From contig CAJXNI010000026.1 of assembly GCA_913057235.1 (NCBI GenBank), forward strand, positions 1 through 40,861: a stretch of 40,861 bases of DNA, in the 5' to 3' direction. The translations under genes and the position numbers were made by a program. This DNA is from an uncultured Bacteroidota bacterium (GTDB lineage Bacteria > Bacteroidota > Bacteroidia > Flavobacteriales > Schleiferiaceae). Shown here piece after piece: positions 1-8,291 of the stretch; position 1 is the first letter of the stretch; each line of letters starts with the position of its first letter. Below the pieces are notes generated by a model. It did not search any database. It was given only the letters and a program-made list of their open reading frames with translations, and was not told the DNA's origin.

Positions 1-1054
1 TTTTTAAGCTTTGCGGATAGTCTAGCTCCAGACCCTTTTGAAAAGGGTTGGGATACACTTCAAAAGTATTAGGCGGTAACTCCAAGAGGCTAATCTTTTT
101 ACTGCGCAACCAATGCACAATGGTGTCGCCTACGCTGCGGCTCACCCGGGGGTTGTTAGCTGGGGTGAGGTAATGATTTAGGCCGGGCAGGCTGTAAAAA
201 TCGGCCCCTGAGCCCAGTTCTTGCTGAAAGCGCTGCAACTCAGCTGGTGGCACATTAAAATCATTGCCCAATCCTAAAAACAACACGGGCTTGGTAAAAA
301 GCTGGTAGTTTATAGCCACCGAGTCATTCGCATTGATGTAACGATGCCATTCGGCCGCAGCCACACCGCCAAAGGGTGGGGTAGAGGCATTGTAGTTACC
401 GCTGCGGATGAGGTTGAAATACTGCAATACCTGACTGGCCTGTAATTGGGCCATGGCCGTATCGCCATTGCACTGCCGTGCGATGCCTACAAGCTGCTGG
501 GCCAAAAGACTGTCAAAAGGCGTACGCGCACCGGCAATGGAAATAAGCGCTTGCACGTCATTACGGTGCTTGGCCATGGCGGCAATGAGCATGGCACCCT
601 CACTGTGGCCGGCCAAAATCAGGCGATTGCTATCTACATCAGGACGGGTTTTTAAGTAGTCTAAAGCACTCAGCGCGGGTAGAAACACATTTTCATAATT
701 AAAAGCACCCGAGAAGTTTGGGCAAGAGAGCGTAATTTCATCATAGCGCAACACCGCAAAACCAGAGTCACTGAGCTGTTGGGCTAAGTCTTGGTAGATT
801 CTGAGCGTATCGCCTACCAGGCCTGGGTAGAGGCATTGGCTGTTGCCACCCTGTAACACAATTTGGCCATTGCGGTCGTTCTGCCCGCTGCCCGGCACTA
901 GCACAATCGTGGTAAACTTACCGCTGGTAGACGGTTTTGAGAAAGTAGCCTGAAAAGTACACCCCCCGTGGTTAAAGCTTACGTTTTCTTGGGTGATTTG
1001 GCCGCTTAAGGCCCAGCTTAAACTAAAAACTAAACAAAGAGCAAGTAATCTCAT
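1..1054 (-). CDS. Secreted alpha/beta hydrolase with T9SS sorting domain (partial, 3' end outside window)
   Basis: The reading frame is open from an ATG at 1054 down to base 1, so about 351 residues are visible and the C-terminus lies outside. It starts with a signal peptide (MRLLALCLVFSLSWALSGQ). It then has an alpha/beta hydrolase core with the nucleophile elbow GHSEGA (Ser near residue 151), a later GNDFNVP loop that could supply the acid, and a LPGLNH segment for the His. After the hydrolase comes FEVYPNPF, the typical opening of a type IX secretion type A sorting domain, so the enzyme is probably exported across the outer membrane. Its start overlaps the stop of the upstream membrane gene by four bases (ATGA), implying co-translation. 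The S9/S33 peptidase-like hydrolase class is likely, but the substrate is unknown. Confidence 0.85.
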   Translation of the reverse strand, partial: MRLLALCLVFSLSWALSGQITQENVSFNHGGCTFQATFSKPSTSGKFTTIVLVPGSGQNDRNGQIVLQGGNSQCLYPGLVGDTLRIYQDLAQQLSDSGFAVLRYDEITLSCPNFSGAFNYENVFLPALSALDYLKTRPDVDSNRLILAGHSEGAMLIAAMAKHRNDVQALISIAGARTPFDSLLAQQLVGIARQCNGDTAMAQLQASQVLQYFNLIRSGNYNASTPPFGGVAAAEWHRYINANDSVAINYQLFTKPVLFLGLGNDFNVPPAELQRFQQELGSGADFYSLPGLNHYLTPANNPRVSRSVGDTIVHWLRSKKISLLELPPNTFEVYPNPFQKGLELDYPQSLK

Positions 1055-1644
1055 AATGGGAGGAGTTGATGTTGTGTGAAAAGTGACGCGGTGAAGGCCA
1101 GCAATAGGGCCAGAGCAAAGCTTAGTCCTAATTTTGGGCCTTTAAAATCTCCGCAAATTTGATAGGCTTTGAAAAGCAGGTACACATGGTAAGCCAAAAG
1201 GGCTAGGCTAAAAATCGTGCTAAAAATGAGTTGGGCGGGGCTAATCAGTTGCAAAACGTTTAAAGCCGCGGTAGGGTCCTGCGCCACCGTTGCACTTAAA
1301 TCGCTAAGAGCCCCATTGGCGTTTTGCAAGGGCAGTAAAGTCATTGGGGCCATGGCCAGAATAAGCGTACCACTGAGATTAATCAAGCGGGGTTTGCGAT
1401 TGGATAAAAGGTAATTGCTGCCGCCTAAGAAAACCAATAGGCAAAGAGCATTAAGTATTTGGTCTAGCGCCACCGCTGACCAGCTTACCGTTTCAAAAAA
1501 ATGGAGATTCAGAACCCCATCGTAACGGGCTTTAAACCAAGTAACCAAGGCTACACTAAGCGCCAAAAATACCAAACCAAGCACCAAGGCTTTAAACCCG
1601 GCTAGGCGATCAAAAGGATGAAAAAGCCAATTAGTCAGTTTCAT
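1051..1644 (-). CDS. Yip1-like five-pass inner membrane protein
   Basis: This 197-residue protein has five hydrophobic segments at roughly residues 19-37, 55-78, 88-106, 131-157 and 172-190, with short polar loops and no signal peptide. The layout and the N-terminal FHPFDRLAGFK resemble bacterial Yip1-domain proteins, whose biochemical role is poorly known. It lies in the middle of a tightly packed minus-strand unit: its start is inside the 3' end of the DUF2089 gene (14-base overlap) and its stop overlaps the start of the hydrolase. The Yip1 assignment is from overall look only; the membrane topology is clear. Confidence 0.75.
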   Translation of the reverse strand: MKLTNWLFHPFDRLAGFKALVLGLVFLALSVALVTWFKARYDGVLNLHFFETVSWSAVALDQILNALCLLVFLGGSNYLLSNRKPRLINLSGTLILAMAPMTLLPLQNANGALSDLSATVAQDPTAALNVLQLISPAQLIFSTIFSLALLAYHVYLLFKAYQICGDFKGPKLGLSFALALLLAFTASLFTQHQLLPL

Positions 1645-1909
1645 TTTCCAAAGTTTTAAGGGTGGCTATTAATTCGTCTAGCATATTGCGCACTTTGGGG
1701 TAGCTGTAATTCAGCTGCTTGGCCATCTCTTTAAGACTGCCAGAAGATTTAACAAAGCGCAATAGAAAATCTTGCTGCTCGGCATTTAGCTGCAGCAAAA
1801 CGGGGAGATCAAATTGACCAGCTACCTTAGTGGCACACTCTGGACAAGCCAGCTGCTCAACGGCTAGCTTATGCTGGCAGGCGGGACAAGTTGCGGGTAA
1901 ACTTTTCAA
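1631..1909 (-). CDS. DUF2089 family protein (zinc ribbon plus helix-turn-helix)
   Basis: This 92-residue protein begins with a four-cysteine ribbon (CPAC at about 8-11, CPEC at about 22-25), followed by GQFDLPVLLQLNAEQQDFLLRFVKSSGSLKEMAKQLNYSYPKVRNMLDELI. That is the DUF2089 pattern; the second half reads as a helix-turn-helix in which SYPKVRNML would be the recognition helix. Members are presumed transcription regulators. It is the first gene of the unit with the Yip1-like membrane protein and the secreted hydrolase, so it may control that unit, but this is inference from position. Confidence 0.85.
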   Translation of the reverse strand: MKSLPATCPACQHKLAVEQLACPECATKVAGQFDLPVLLQLNAEQQDFLLRFVKSSGSLKEMAKQLNYSYPKVRNMLDELIATLKTLENETD

Positions 1910-1930
1910 AAAAATAAATATTGTTTACCA

Positions 1931-1938
1931 CAAAATTA
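1931..1938 (-). promoter_or_regulatory. Bacteroidota -7 promoter element for the DUF2089 unit
   Basis: On the minus strand the bases read TAATTTTG, an exact TAnnTTTG match, about 21 bases upstream of the DUF2089 start. No TTG was found at the usual 19-base distance upstream. The 1910-1965 gap is very AT-rich. Confidence 0.5.
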
Positions 1939-1965
1939 ATAATATTTAAATATAATTGATAAAAT

Positions 1966-3819
1966 TTATCCTTGAGCAATTAAAATTAAGGCTCCTTGGG
2001 CAGGCACCTGCACGGCAGATTGCTCTTTTGTAAAAACCAAAGATTGGCCGCTTACCCAGTCCAGGTATTTGCCTAGTGCAACAGGCAGGGTCACGCTTTG
2101 GTCAGCTTCACTTTTATTAAAAACCATAATTAGTTCTTCGCTGGTGTTCCAGCGTTTAAAGGCAAAAACACCTTGCTCATCAGCGGTTAGCAAAGTTTGG
2201 TAATCTCCCGTTTGCAATGCGGGGTGGTTCTTTCGTAAGGCTATGTACTTTTTATAATGGGCTAAAAGTTCTTGATTTACCGCCACGGTATGCGGTTGGG
2301 CACGGACCGAGCCATCGGGTAGGGTGGCTTCTGGTTCATAGTCTAAGTCTTCCCACACCATGGGTTTGCGGTTGTCGGGGTCATTGCCACCCCACATGCC
2401 CACTTCGTCACCGTAGTAAATCATAGGTGCCCCAACGTAGGTCATTTGAAACATCACCAGAAGCTTCTGCAGGTGCAGGGCCTGTTCATCAGGTTTCCCC
2501 GGATCATATTCCGGATTTTCAGCCGCTTTGGAAATACTGAAATACTTGCCCCAATCTCTGAATTGGCCAATTCCGCGGTTGTGCAAATGGGAGCCTATCC
2601 GGTTTACGTCATGGCTACCGTATAAGTTTTGACATACGTAGGCCACCCCTTTGGGGTAAAGATTGCGAAGCTTGGTCAACTCTTGATCAAACTGAGAAGG
2701 GCTGATGCCCAGGTTACCTGGCATGGCAAAAAACTCAATGGCCGTAAAAGCAAAATTGTAATTCATTTCACCATCAAATTCATCGCCCTGGAGGTAGGGC
2801 TTCACCTTTTCAGGGACGTCCACAATCTCTGCGGTAAGGTAAGCTTCTGGGTTAATGCTTTTCACCAGTTTGCGCCAGTCTTTCCAGAAGTTGTGATCCA
2901 CACAGAAAGCCACATCCAGTCGCCAGCCGTCAATACCAAACTCAGGGCCTTTGCCCATCGGGTCCATCCACCTGCGAGTGGCGGCAAAGACATAATTGCG
3001 CGGACCTTCCACTAAACCATTTTCATCTTCTTTAAATTCGGGCAAGGACCCATGGCCCCACCAACCTTGGTATTCAAACTCATTTTCGGGTGTGTTGGGG
3101 TCGTCCCACTTGTTTACGGTAAACCAGCTGGCGTAGGGCGATTCTTGTTGATTTTTGCGTACATCTGCAAAAGCGAAACTGTTGTAACCCATGTGGTTAA
3201 ACACTCCGTCAAAAATAATGCGCATGCCCCGGGCGTGCACTTCCTCAATCAGCTTCAAAGCCAGTTTATCCGCAGCGGTCCAAACCCATTTTTCGGGATT
3301 AGTAGCATCTTCAGCCGCTATTAATGCGCGGTCTCCTTCAGGGTCGGGCCCGAAGGTTGGATCTACGTGATGGTAGCTTTCCCCATCGTATTTATGCAGG
3401 CTAGGGGAGGCAAAGATGGGGTTGAGGTAAATGGCGGTAATGCCCAATTCTTCCAGATAATCCAACTTATCTATTAAGCCTTGTAAATCGCCACCATAGC
3501 GCCTGCGCAAAAGATGTTTCCATAATTCCTGGTCGCCATTTTTCTGCTCGTAGGCTTGCAGTTTGTACCAGTCGCTGCCCCAAGGATGCACCTGCCAATG
3601 CTCCACCAATCCTTGCGGATCTGCGTACCGAATGTCTTCTTTCTGAGGATCGTTACCAGGATCGCCATTGCGAAAGCGTTCTGGAAACACCTGGTACCAA
3701 ATGGCTTTTTTAGCCCACTGGGGTACAAACTCAGTAGTTGATTTTTTTTGCGCTTGGGCCATGGCGTTACTGAAAACTAAGGTGAAGATTATTAAACTGT
3801 ACTGGCTACTTTTTTTCAT
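1966..3819 (-). CDS. Secreted GH13 alpha-amylase family glycoside hydrolase
   Basis: This 617-residue protein is an alpha-glucan hydrolase of the neopullulanase/cyclomaltodextrinase-like GH13 type. A signal peptide covers about residues 1-24. The (beta/alpha)8 barrel shows the GH13 conserved regions: DGVFNH (204-209), GWRLDVAF with nucleophile Asp302, LTAEIVD with acid/base Glu331, and GSHDVNR with the His-Asp pair at 403-404. A beta-sandwich domain follows from about residue 530. It has no SusC/SusD neighbours, so it is not in a classical polysaccharide utilisation locus. It shares its strand with the DUF2089 unit (56-base gap), but that unit has its own -7 element. The exact specificity cannot be read from sequence. 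Confidence 0.93.
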   Translation of the reverse strand: MKKSSQYSLIIFTLVFSNAMAQAQKKSTTEFVPQWAKKAIWYQVFPERFRNGDPGNDPQKEDIRYADPQGLVEHWQVHPWGSDWYKLQAYEQKNGDQELWKHLLRRRYGGDLQGLIDKLDYLEELGITAIYLNPIFASPSLHKYDGESYHHVDPTFGPDPEGDRALIAAEDATNPEKWVWTAADKLALKLIEEVHARGMRIIFDGVFNHMGYNSFAFADVRKNQQESPYASWFTVNKWDDPNTPENEFEYQGWWGHGSLPEFKEDENGLVEGPRNYVFAATRRWMDPMGKGPEFGIDGWRLDVAFCVDHNFWKDWRKLVKSINPEAYLTAEIVDVPEKVKPYLQGDEFDGEMNYNFAFTAIEFFAMPGNLGISPSQFDQELTKLRNLYPKGVAYVCQNLYGSHDVNRIGSHLHNRGIGQFRDWGKYFSISKAAENPEYDPGKPDEQALHLQKLLVMFQMTYVGAPMIYYGDEVGMWGGNDPDNRKPMVWEDLDYEPEATLPDGSVRAQPHTVAVNQELLAHYKKYIALRKNHPALQTGDYQTLLTADEQGVFAFKRWNTSEELIMVFNKSEADQSVTLPVALGKYLDWVSGQSLVFTKEQSAVQVPAQGALILIAQG

Positions 3820-3872
3820 GACGCTAAATAAAAAATAAATAAGCTAGGGGGCACCAAAACCAATTAATGTTA

Positions 3873-3880
3873 TAACTTTG
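3873..3880 (+). promoter_or_regulatory. Bacteroidota -7 promoter element for the YceI gene
   Basis: TAACTTTG matches TAnnTTTG exactly and lies 27 bases upstream of the ATG of the YceI gene, in the divergent gap to the amylase gene. No clear TTG -33 element is seen. Confidence 0.5.
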
Positions 3881-3907
3881 ATGTCTAAACATTGAAATAC
3901 AAATTTT

Positions 3908-4453
3908 ATGGAAGCACAAACAACTACCAAAACTCTTTGGACCGTAGATCCTACCCACAGCGAAGTACAATTTAAAGTGCGCCACCTGGTGATATCAACC
4001 GTAACGGGTACCTTCAACCGTTTTAATGGTCAACTAAAAAGTACCACTGAAGATTTTGATGGAGCCGAGGTTAGCTTTGAAATTGAAGTGAATAGCGTAG
4101 ATACCAATGTTAAAGATCGAGATGCGCACCTGCGTTCTGCTGATTTCTTTGACGTAGCGCAATTTCCTAAAATGACCTTTGACGGTGTACTGGACAAGAA
4201 TGGAGCTGGTTACGCTTTAGAAGGAGATTTAACCCTAAAAGACAAGACGCAAAAAGTGGCGCTGATTGCTGAATTAGGTGGAATTATGGAAGATCCATAC
4301 GGCCAAACCAAGGCTGGCTTTGAAATTAACGGCAAACTTAATCGTAAAGACTTTGGTTTAACCTGGCACCAAGTCACTGAAGCTGGTGGCGTGGTAGTGG
4401 GTGATGAAGTGAAATTGCACTTCAACATTCAAGTGGTAAAAAGCCAAGATTAG
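3908..4453 (+). CDS. YceI family lipocalin-like protein, cytoplasmic form
   Basis: The 181-residue protein starts TLWTVDPTHSEVQFKVRHLVISTVTGTFNRFNG, the diagnostic N-terminus of YceI proteins, and continues with VDTNVKDRDAHLRSADFFDVAQFPKMTF, typical of the family. YceI proteins form a lipocalin-like barrel that binds polyisoprenoid or other amphiphilic molecules. There is no signal peptide, so this copy should stay in the cytoplasm, unlike the periplasmic E. coli protein. A strong terminator follows directly, separating it from the pirin gene. Its role in this organism is unknown. Confidence 0.93.
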   Translation: MEAQTTTKTLWTVDPTHSEVQFKVRHLVISTVTGTFNRFNGQLKSTTEDFDGAEVSFEIEVNSVDTNVKDRDAHLRSADFFDVAQFPKMTFDGVLDKNGAGYALEGDLTLKDKTQKVALIAELGGIMEDPYGQTKAGFEINGKLNRKDFGLTWHQVTEAGGVVVGDEVKLHFNIQVVKSQD

Positions 4454-4465
4454 TTTAGTCAATGG

Positions 4466-4498
4466 CTGCCAAAAGGAGCTGCTCCTTTTGGCAGTTTT
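4466..4498 (+). terminator. Rho-independent terminator after the YceI gene
   Basis: Perfect inverted repeat: CTGCCAAAAGGAGC at 4466-4479 pairs with GCTCCTTTTGGCAG at 4481-4494, followed by TTTTAA. It begins 13 bases after the YceI stop. The innermost pairs must open to form the loop. Confidence 0.85.
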
Positions 4499-4509
4499 AA
4501 AATTTAAGC

Positions 4510-5355
4510 ATGAAAAAATCCATCAAAAAAATTCACAACGCGCTGGAAGCACACATGCCAGGCTTGAGTACCTGGCAAGCCTTGCCCAACCGCACTATAG
4601 AATATTTAGATCCCTTTATTTTGTTGAACCACCACGGCCCAGAAACCTATTCTGCCAACAACAACGGCTTACCTTTTGGTCCGCACCCGCACCGTGGTTT
4701 TGAAACGCTCACCTTTGTTTTTGACGGAGATATTGTGCACGAAGACAGCACCGGGCAGCGGCATGTTTCAGAAGCTGGAGACGTGCAATGGATGACCGCA
4801 GGGAAGGGTATCATCCATTCGGAAGTATCCAGTGAAAACTTCAAGAAAGAAGGGGGTGATTTAGAGATCCTTCAGCTTTGGATGAATTTACCCGGCCGCT
4901 TAAAAATGACCCCACCCGCCTACAAAGGCTATAAAGCCGAAGAACTCACCCAAATAAGCCTGGATGATGGTAAGGTGCGAGCCCATCTAATTTCCGGTGA
5001 GTTGATGGGCCAAAAAGGTCCCCATGAATCTTTAACCGATCTTACCTTGAGCTACGTGCATTTGCAGAAGGGCGGAATGTTTGCACCTGAGGTGCCGGTA
5101 GGACGGACCGTATTCTTATACATTGTAAGAGGTAGCCTTTCGGCTGATGGACAAAGCCTCAATGCCCGGCAGGTGGTAGAGTTTGAACGTGAGAATGAGA
5201 CCATCGCCCTTGAGGCAAATGAAAACGCCTTAATTCTTTTTGGGCACGGTAAGCCGCTCAATGAACCTAAAGTAGCCCAAGGGCCTTTTGTGATGAATAC
5301 CGTGGGAGAGCTCAAGCAAGCCTTTTTAGATTATCAGGCGGGCAAGTTTGCCTAA
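4510..5355 (+). CDS. Pirin family protein
   Basis: The 281-residue bicupin has the pirin metal-site signature: PHPHRGFETLT supplies His59 and His61, and AGKGIIHSE supplies His103 and Glu105. Pirins bind iron; some act as quercetin dioxygenases or redox-sensing cofactors, and others are uncharacterised. The second cupin half is present (ends DYQAGKFA). The start is the ATG after the YceI terminator. The last four bases overlap the stop of the convergent gene at 5352-5924. Confidence 0.93.
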   Translation: MKKSIKKIHNALEAHMPGLSTWQALPNRTIEYLDPFILLNHHGPETYSANNNGLPFGPHPHRGFETLTFVFDGDIVHEDSTGQRHVSEAGDVQWMTAGKGIIHSEVSSENFKKEGGDLEILQLWMNLPGRLKMTPPAYKGYKAEELTQISLDDGKVRAHLISGELMGQKGPHESLTDLTLSYVHLQKGGMFAPEVPVGRTVFLYIVRGSLSADGQSLNARQVVEFERENETIALEANENALILFGHGKPLNEPKVAQGPFVMNTVGELKQAFLDYQAGKFA

Positions 5356-5924
5356 TAAGTGTTGCGGAGGTAACGTCCGGCTTTACGTTTTTGAAAAATA
5401 GCCGACACCTCCAATACACAAGCAACGGTGATCCCCGCCCAAAAAATCCCGGTGGCCGCTTCAGGCGAAGTGTTGGTAAGGAAAGCGCCAATGATTGCGC
5501 TGCCCGCCACGGTAACCAAAGCTCCTATTTGGTAATTGGCACTGCGTTCTAAATAATAGCCCGCTAAATCCATTCTTTGTTTTTGACTTAAACTATGTAC
5601 TGGGGTATTAACCAAAAGGGCCTGCTGATATTGGGGAGGTGGTAAAGAATCAGCTTGCGCTTGGTTGTCTACGGTATCGGCTTGCAGTTCTGAAGGGCTT
5701 AAAAACCGTTGGCCATTAAAAACAGAGTCAACTTGGCTGAGAAAAATGGTACTGTTGTACTTTTTACTCTTAACTATGAAATTGTAAAAGATCTCATACT
5801 CGCTAATTTTGGTAATGTTGCATTCCAGCACCCTTCCGTTTTTGGTGTAAATCTTATCATGGTTTTGCGTTTGGGCCGCAACACTAACCGAGAAAAATAA
5901 CACTATGCTAGTGATTAATTTCAT
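5352..5924 (-). CDS. Exported hypothetical protein with two C-terminal membrane segments
   Basis: I do not recognise a named family. The 190-residue protein has a signal peptide (about residues 1-18, ending SVAAQT). A small N-terminal domain follows (KIYTKNGRVLECNITKISEYEIFYNF), of a type often seen in short Bacteroidota envelope proteins. After a linker near residues 80-125 come two hydrophobic segments (about 132-152 and 157-175) and a basic tail. The gene is convergent with pirin and divergent from the sulfide cluster. Confidence 0.75.
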   Translation of the reverse strand: MKLITSIVLFFSVSVAAQTQNHDKIYTKNGRVLECNITKISEYEIFYNFIVKSKKYNSTIFLSQVDSVFNGQRFLSPSELQADTVDNQAQADSLPPPQYQQALLVNTPVHSLSQKQRMDLAGYYLERSANYQIGALVTVAGSAIIGAFLTNTSPEAATGIFWAGITVACVLEVSAIFQKRKAGRYLRNTY

Positions 5925-5958
5925 GATCTAAATTTTTTTAAAGATAGGCTTTCTTACG

Positions 5959-5966
5959 TAACTTTG
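5959..5966 (+). promoter_or_regulatory. Possible -7 promoter element upstream of the sulfide cluster
   Basis: TAACTTTG matches TAnnTTTG exactly on the plus strand, but it is about 200 bases from the sqr start and directly precedes a 16-base palindrome. It would imply a long leader; a nearer start site (see 6124-6131) may be used instead. Confidence 0.3.
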
Positions 5967-5967
5967 A

Positions 5968-5983
5968 GAGGTTTTAAAACCTC
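5968..5983. promoter_or_regulatory. 16-base perfect palindrome, operator-like
   Basis: The bases GAGGTTTTAAAACCTC form a perfect palindrome with no loop and no T-run on either side, so it is not a terminator. It lies one base after a TAnnTTTG element in the gap between the exported protein and sqr, where a repressor site would be expected. Confidence 0.4.
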
Positions 5984-6097
5984 CTGCTCTGTTCTGCCCA
6001 AGCGGTAGAGCTTTCTATTTTGTCTTTAAGTCGCCTTAATCCATTTGCCAGTTCTTTCACTGGGTTGCCTCTATAAAGGCTCAATTTTTTACCCTAA

Positions 6098-6111
6098 GTG
6101 ATTTGAGTCAC
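6098..6111. promoter_or_regulatory. GTGA-N6-TCAC inverted repeat upstream of sqr (Crp/Fnr-like site)
   Basis: GTGATTTGAGTCAC matches the core of Crp-type operators (GTGA-N6-TCAC) and lies 52 bases before the sqr ATG. An imperfect -7-like element TTAGTTTG follows at 6124-6131. The regulator is not in this window. One such site can occur by chance, so this is tentative. Confidence 0.35.
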
Positions 6112-6162
6112 CCTAGGCGCAGCTTAGTTTGATTTTCTTACCGCACAGAAATACAGACAATT

Positions 6163-7425
6163 ATGAAATTAAATTATCAAATTATCATTGTAGGCGGTGG
6201 TACCGGAGGAATTATGACGGCCGCTCAATTATTAAAAACGAATTCAAAATTAGAGATTGCTATTATTGAACCCTCTGAAACGCATTATTACCAGCCAGCC
6301 TGGACTTTGGTAGGGGCGGGAGCTTTTGATTATAAGAAAACCGCTAAACCCATGGCGGAGGTGATGCCAAAGGGTGTTACCTGGATTAAAGATAAAGTTA
6401 CCAAGTTGCAGCCTGAGGCCAATCGTTTGGAAACGGCCTCCACAGGAATTCTACAATATGATTATTTGGTATTAGCCCCAGGTCTGGTAATGAAACCCGA
6501 TTTAATTGAAGGCCTGCCTGAGGCTCTGGAAAGAGGCGTGGCGGTAAGCAATTACATAGACCCTGAGAAAACCTGGGAAAAGCTGCGGGATTTTAATGGT
6601 GGGAACGCATTATTTACCCAGCCTACTACCTCCATTAAATGCGGAGGGGCTCCCCAAAAAATTGCTTATTTGGCCGCTGACTATATTCAAAAACAAGGCT
6701 TGGAAGCTAAGTCTAATGTGGTTTTTGCCACCCCAGGCTCCGTTATTTTTGGGGTTAAAGAAATTCGAACTACCCTTATGCAGGTTATAGAAAAATACGG
6801 AATGCACTTCAGGCCGTTTTACGCGCCCGTCAAGATAGATTCTGATCGACAGGAAGTTCTTTTTAAAAGTACTCACCCAGAGGAAAATCAATGTGTGATT
6901 AATGAAGACAGCCGGTTGGGTGAAGAACAACACGGAGATTTCTCCATAACGATCCCCTTCAAGTTTCTTCACATTGCACCGCCACAGGCAGCACCAGATT
7001 TTATTAGAGATTCAGTATTGGCGAATGGCAATGGTTGGCTAGAAGTAGATCACCATACCCTACAGCATAAAAACCACGCAAATATTTTTGGTTTGGGAGA
7101 TGTGGCAGCTTTGCCAACCGCAAAAACCGGAGCCGCCATTCGCAAGCAAGTGCCCGTTTTAGTCGAAAACTTACTAAGCGTATTACAAGACAGGGCGGTT
7201 ACCAATAACTCTTATCAGGGATACAGCTCTTGCCCCTTGGTTACAGCTTATGATAAGATGGTACTTGCTGAGTTTGATTACGAAGGTAACTTTACGCCAG
7301 ACCCTAAATTAAAAAGGCTTTTAATTAAAGACAGTTCTAAAGAGCACCGCAGATTATACCTTCTTAAGAAATATGGCTTGCCCTATTTGTATTGGAACAA
7401 AATGCTGAAAGGCGCCACCGTTTAG
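6163..7425 (+). CDS. sqr: Sulfide:quinone oxidoreductase (type II-like)
   Basis: This 420-residue flavoprotein of the pyridine nucleotide-disulfide oxidoreductase fold oxidises sulfide to persulfide/polysulfide and passes electrons to the quinone pool at the membrane. The N-terminus shows the FAD motif VGGGTGG (10-16), and a second FAD contact is GLGDVAALP near 310-318. Two cysteines sit where SQR redox cysteines are expected: Cys160 (SIKCGGAPQK) and Cys357 (YSSCPLV). The C-terminal segment YLYWNKMLKG is typical of type II SQRs of mitochondria and many bacteria and should be the membrane-contact region. It heads a plus-strand group with a TauE exporter and a persulfide dioxygenase, which fits the role. 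Confidence 0.93.
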   Translation: MKLNYQIIIVGGGTGGIMTAAQLLKTNSKLEIAIIEPSETHYYQPAWTLVGAGAFDYKKTAKPMAEVMPKGVTWIKDKVTKLQPEANRLETASTGILQYDYLVLAPGLVMKPDLIEGLPEALERGVAVSNYIDPEKTWEKLRDFNGGNALFTQPTTSIKCGGAPQKIAYLAADYIQKQGLEAKSNVVFATPGSVIFGVKEIRTTLMQVIEKYGMHFRPFYAPVKIDSDRQEVLFKSTHPEENQCVINEDSRLGEEQHGDFSITIPFKFLHIAPPQAAPDFIRDSVLANGNGWLEVDHHTLQHKNHANIFGLGDVAALPTAKTGAAIRKQVPVLVENLLSVLQDRAVTNNSYQGYSSCPLVTAYDKMVLAEFDYEGNFTPDPKLKRLLIKDSSKEHRRLYLLKKYGLPYLYWNKMLKGATV

Positions 7426-7487
7426 CTTTTTAAAATGAAGTGATACCGGTTACGTTTTAACCGTTGTGCAGATTGCACCTTTGCACC

Positions 7488-8282
7488 ATGGAAATTTTAG
7501 GATTTGTGTTGGCAGTGTTTATGGGCTTCACTCTGGGGTTACTAGGGGGCGGAGGTTCCATTTTAACCGTGCCCATATTGGTGTATGTATTAAGTATCAA
7601 TCCCGTATTGGCCACGGCTTATTCCCTTTTTGTGGTAGGTGCCACCTCGGTAGTTGGCTCAGTGCGTAAAAGCGCGCAGGGTTTAGTCAACTGGAAGGTG
7701 GGCCTCATTTTTGCCATACCTAGTCTGCTGGCTGTGTTTGCCACCCGATACTGGCTGGTACCCGCTATTCCTGAAGAGCTTTTTACCCTGGGCAACTTCA
7801 TCTTTACTAAAAATATTGGTATCATGGTCTTTTTTGGTTTAGTCATGCTGCTGGCCTCTTACTCCATGATTAAAGGGCGTAAAGAATCAAAAACGCAAGA
7901 GTCTATTCAATTTAATCTCCCCGTAATTTTGTTAGAAGGACTTTTAGTGGGCGTGGTAACCGGATTGGTAGGGGCCGGAGGCGGCTTTTTAATCGTGCCG
8001 GCCTTGGTGATTTTAGTGCGTTTACCCATCAAAACGGCTGTAGGCACCTCTTTAATCATCATTTCCATTAAAAGTCTTATTGGGTTTTTAGGCGATTTAG
8101 GCTCAGGGCAGGCTATAGACTGGATCTTCCTACTAAGCTTTACAGGTTTTTCTATTATCGGCATGTTTTTAGGTATCTACGCCACGCAGTTTGTGGGAGC
8201 CGGAAACCTCAAAAAAGGATTTGGCTGGTTTGTGCTGGTTATGGGAGTATTTATCATTTTTAAAGAAACATTATTTAATTAA
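7488..8282 (+). CDS. TauE/SafE family anion (sulfite) exporter
   Basis: About 264 residues with roughly eight hydrophobic segments. It has the two TauE/SafE repeats, each opening with a glycine-rich motif: GFTLGLLGGGGSILTVPILV near the N-terminus and VTGLVGAGGGFLIVPALV in the middle. I chose the ATG at 7488 over an upstream TTG at 7464, because the eight extra residues are polar and precede a typical membrane start MEILGFVLAV. Family members export sulfite, sulfoacetate or related sulfur anions. Sitting between sqr and the persulfide dioxygenase, with nine bases to the latter, it probably exports sulfite or thiosulfate made by the cluster. Confidence 0.9.
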   Translation: MEILGFVLAVFMGFTLGLLGGGGSILTVPILVYVLSINPVLATAYSLFVVGATSVVGSVRKSAQGLVNWKVGLIFAIPSLLAVFATRYWLVPAIPEELFTLGNFIFTKNIGIMVFFGLVMLLASYSMIKGRKESKTQESIQFNLPVILLEGLLVGVVTGLVGAGGGFLIVPALVILVRLPIKTAVGTSLIIISIKSLIGFLGDLGSGQAIDWIFLLSFTGFSIIGMFLGIYATQFVGAGNLKKGFGWFVLVMGVFIIFKETLFN

Positions 8283-8291
8283 GAGAGCATT

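Noticed and set aside
446-659. Small plus-strand open frames within the 1-1054 hydrolase
   Set aside because: They are antisense to a frame with a signal peptide, a GHSEG motif and a T9SS domain, and have no recognisable features.
1966-3819. Polysaccharide utilisation locus around the GH13 enzyme
   Set aside because: No SusC/SusD pair, transporter or sugar regulator nearby; the enzyme stands alone.
7464-7487. Upstream TTG start for the TauE/SafE gene
   Set aside because: It adds eight polar residues (MCRLHLCT) before a typical membrane start; the ATG at 7488 fits the family better.
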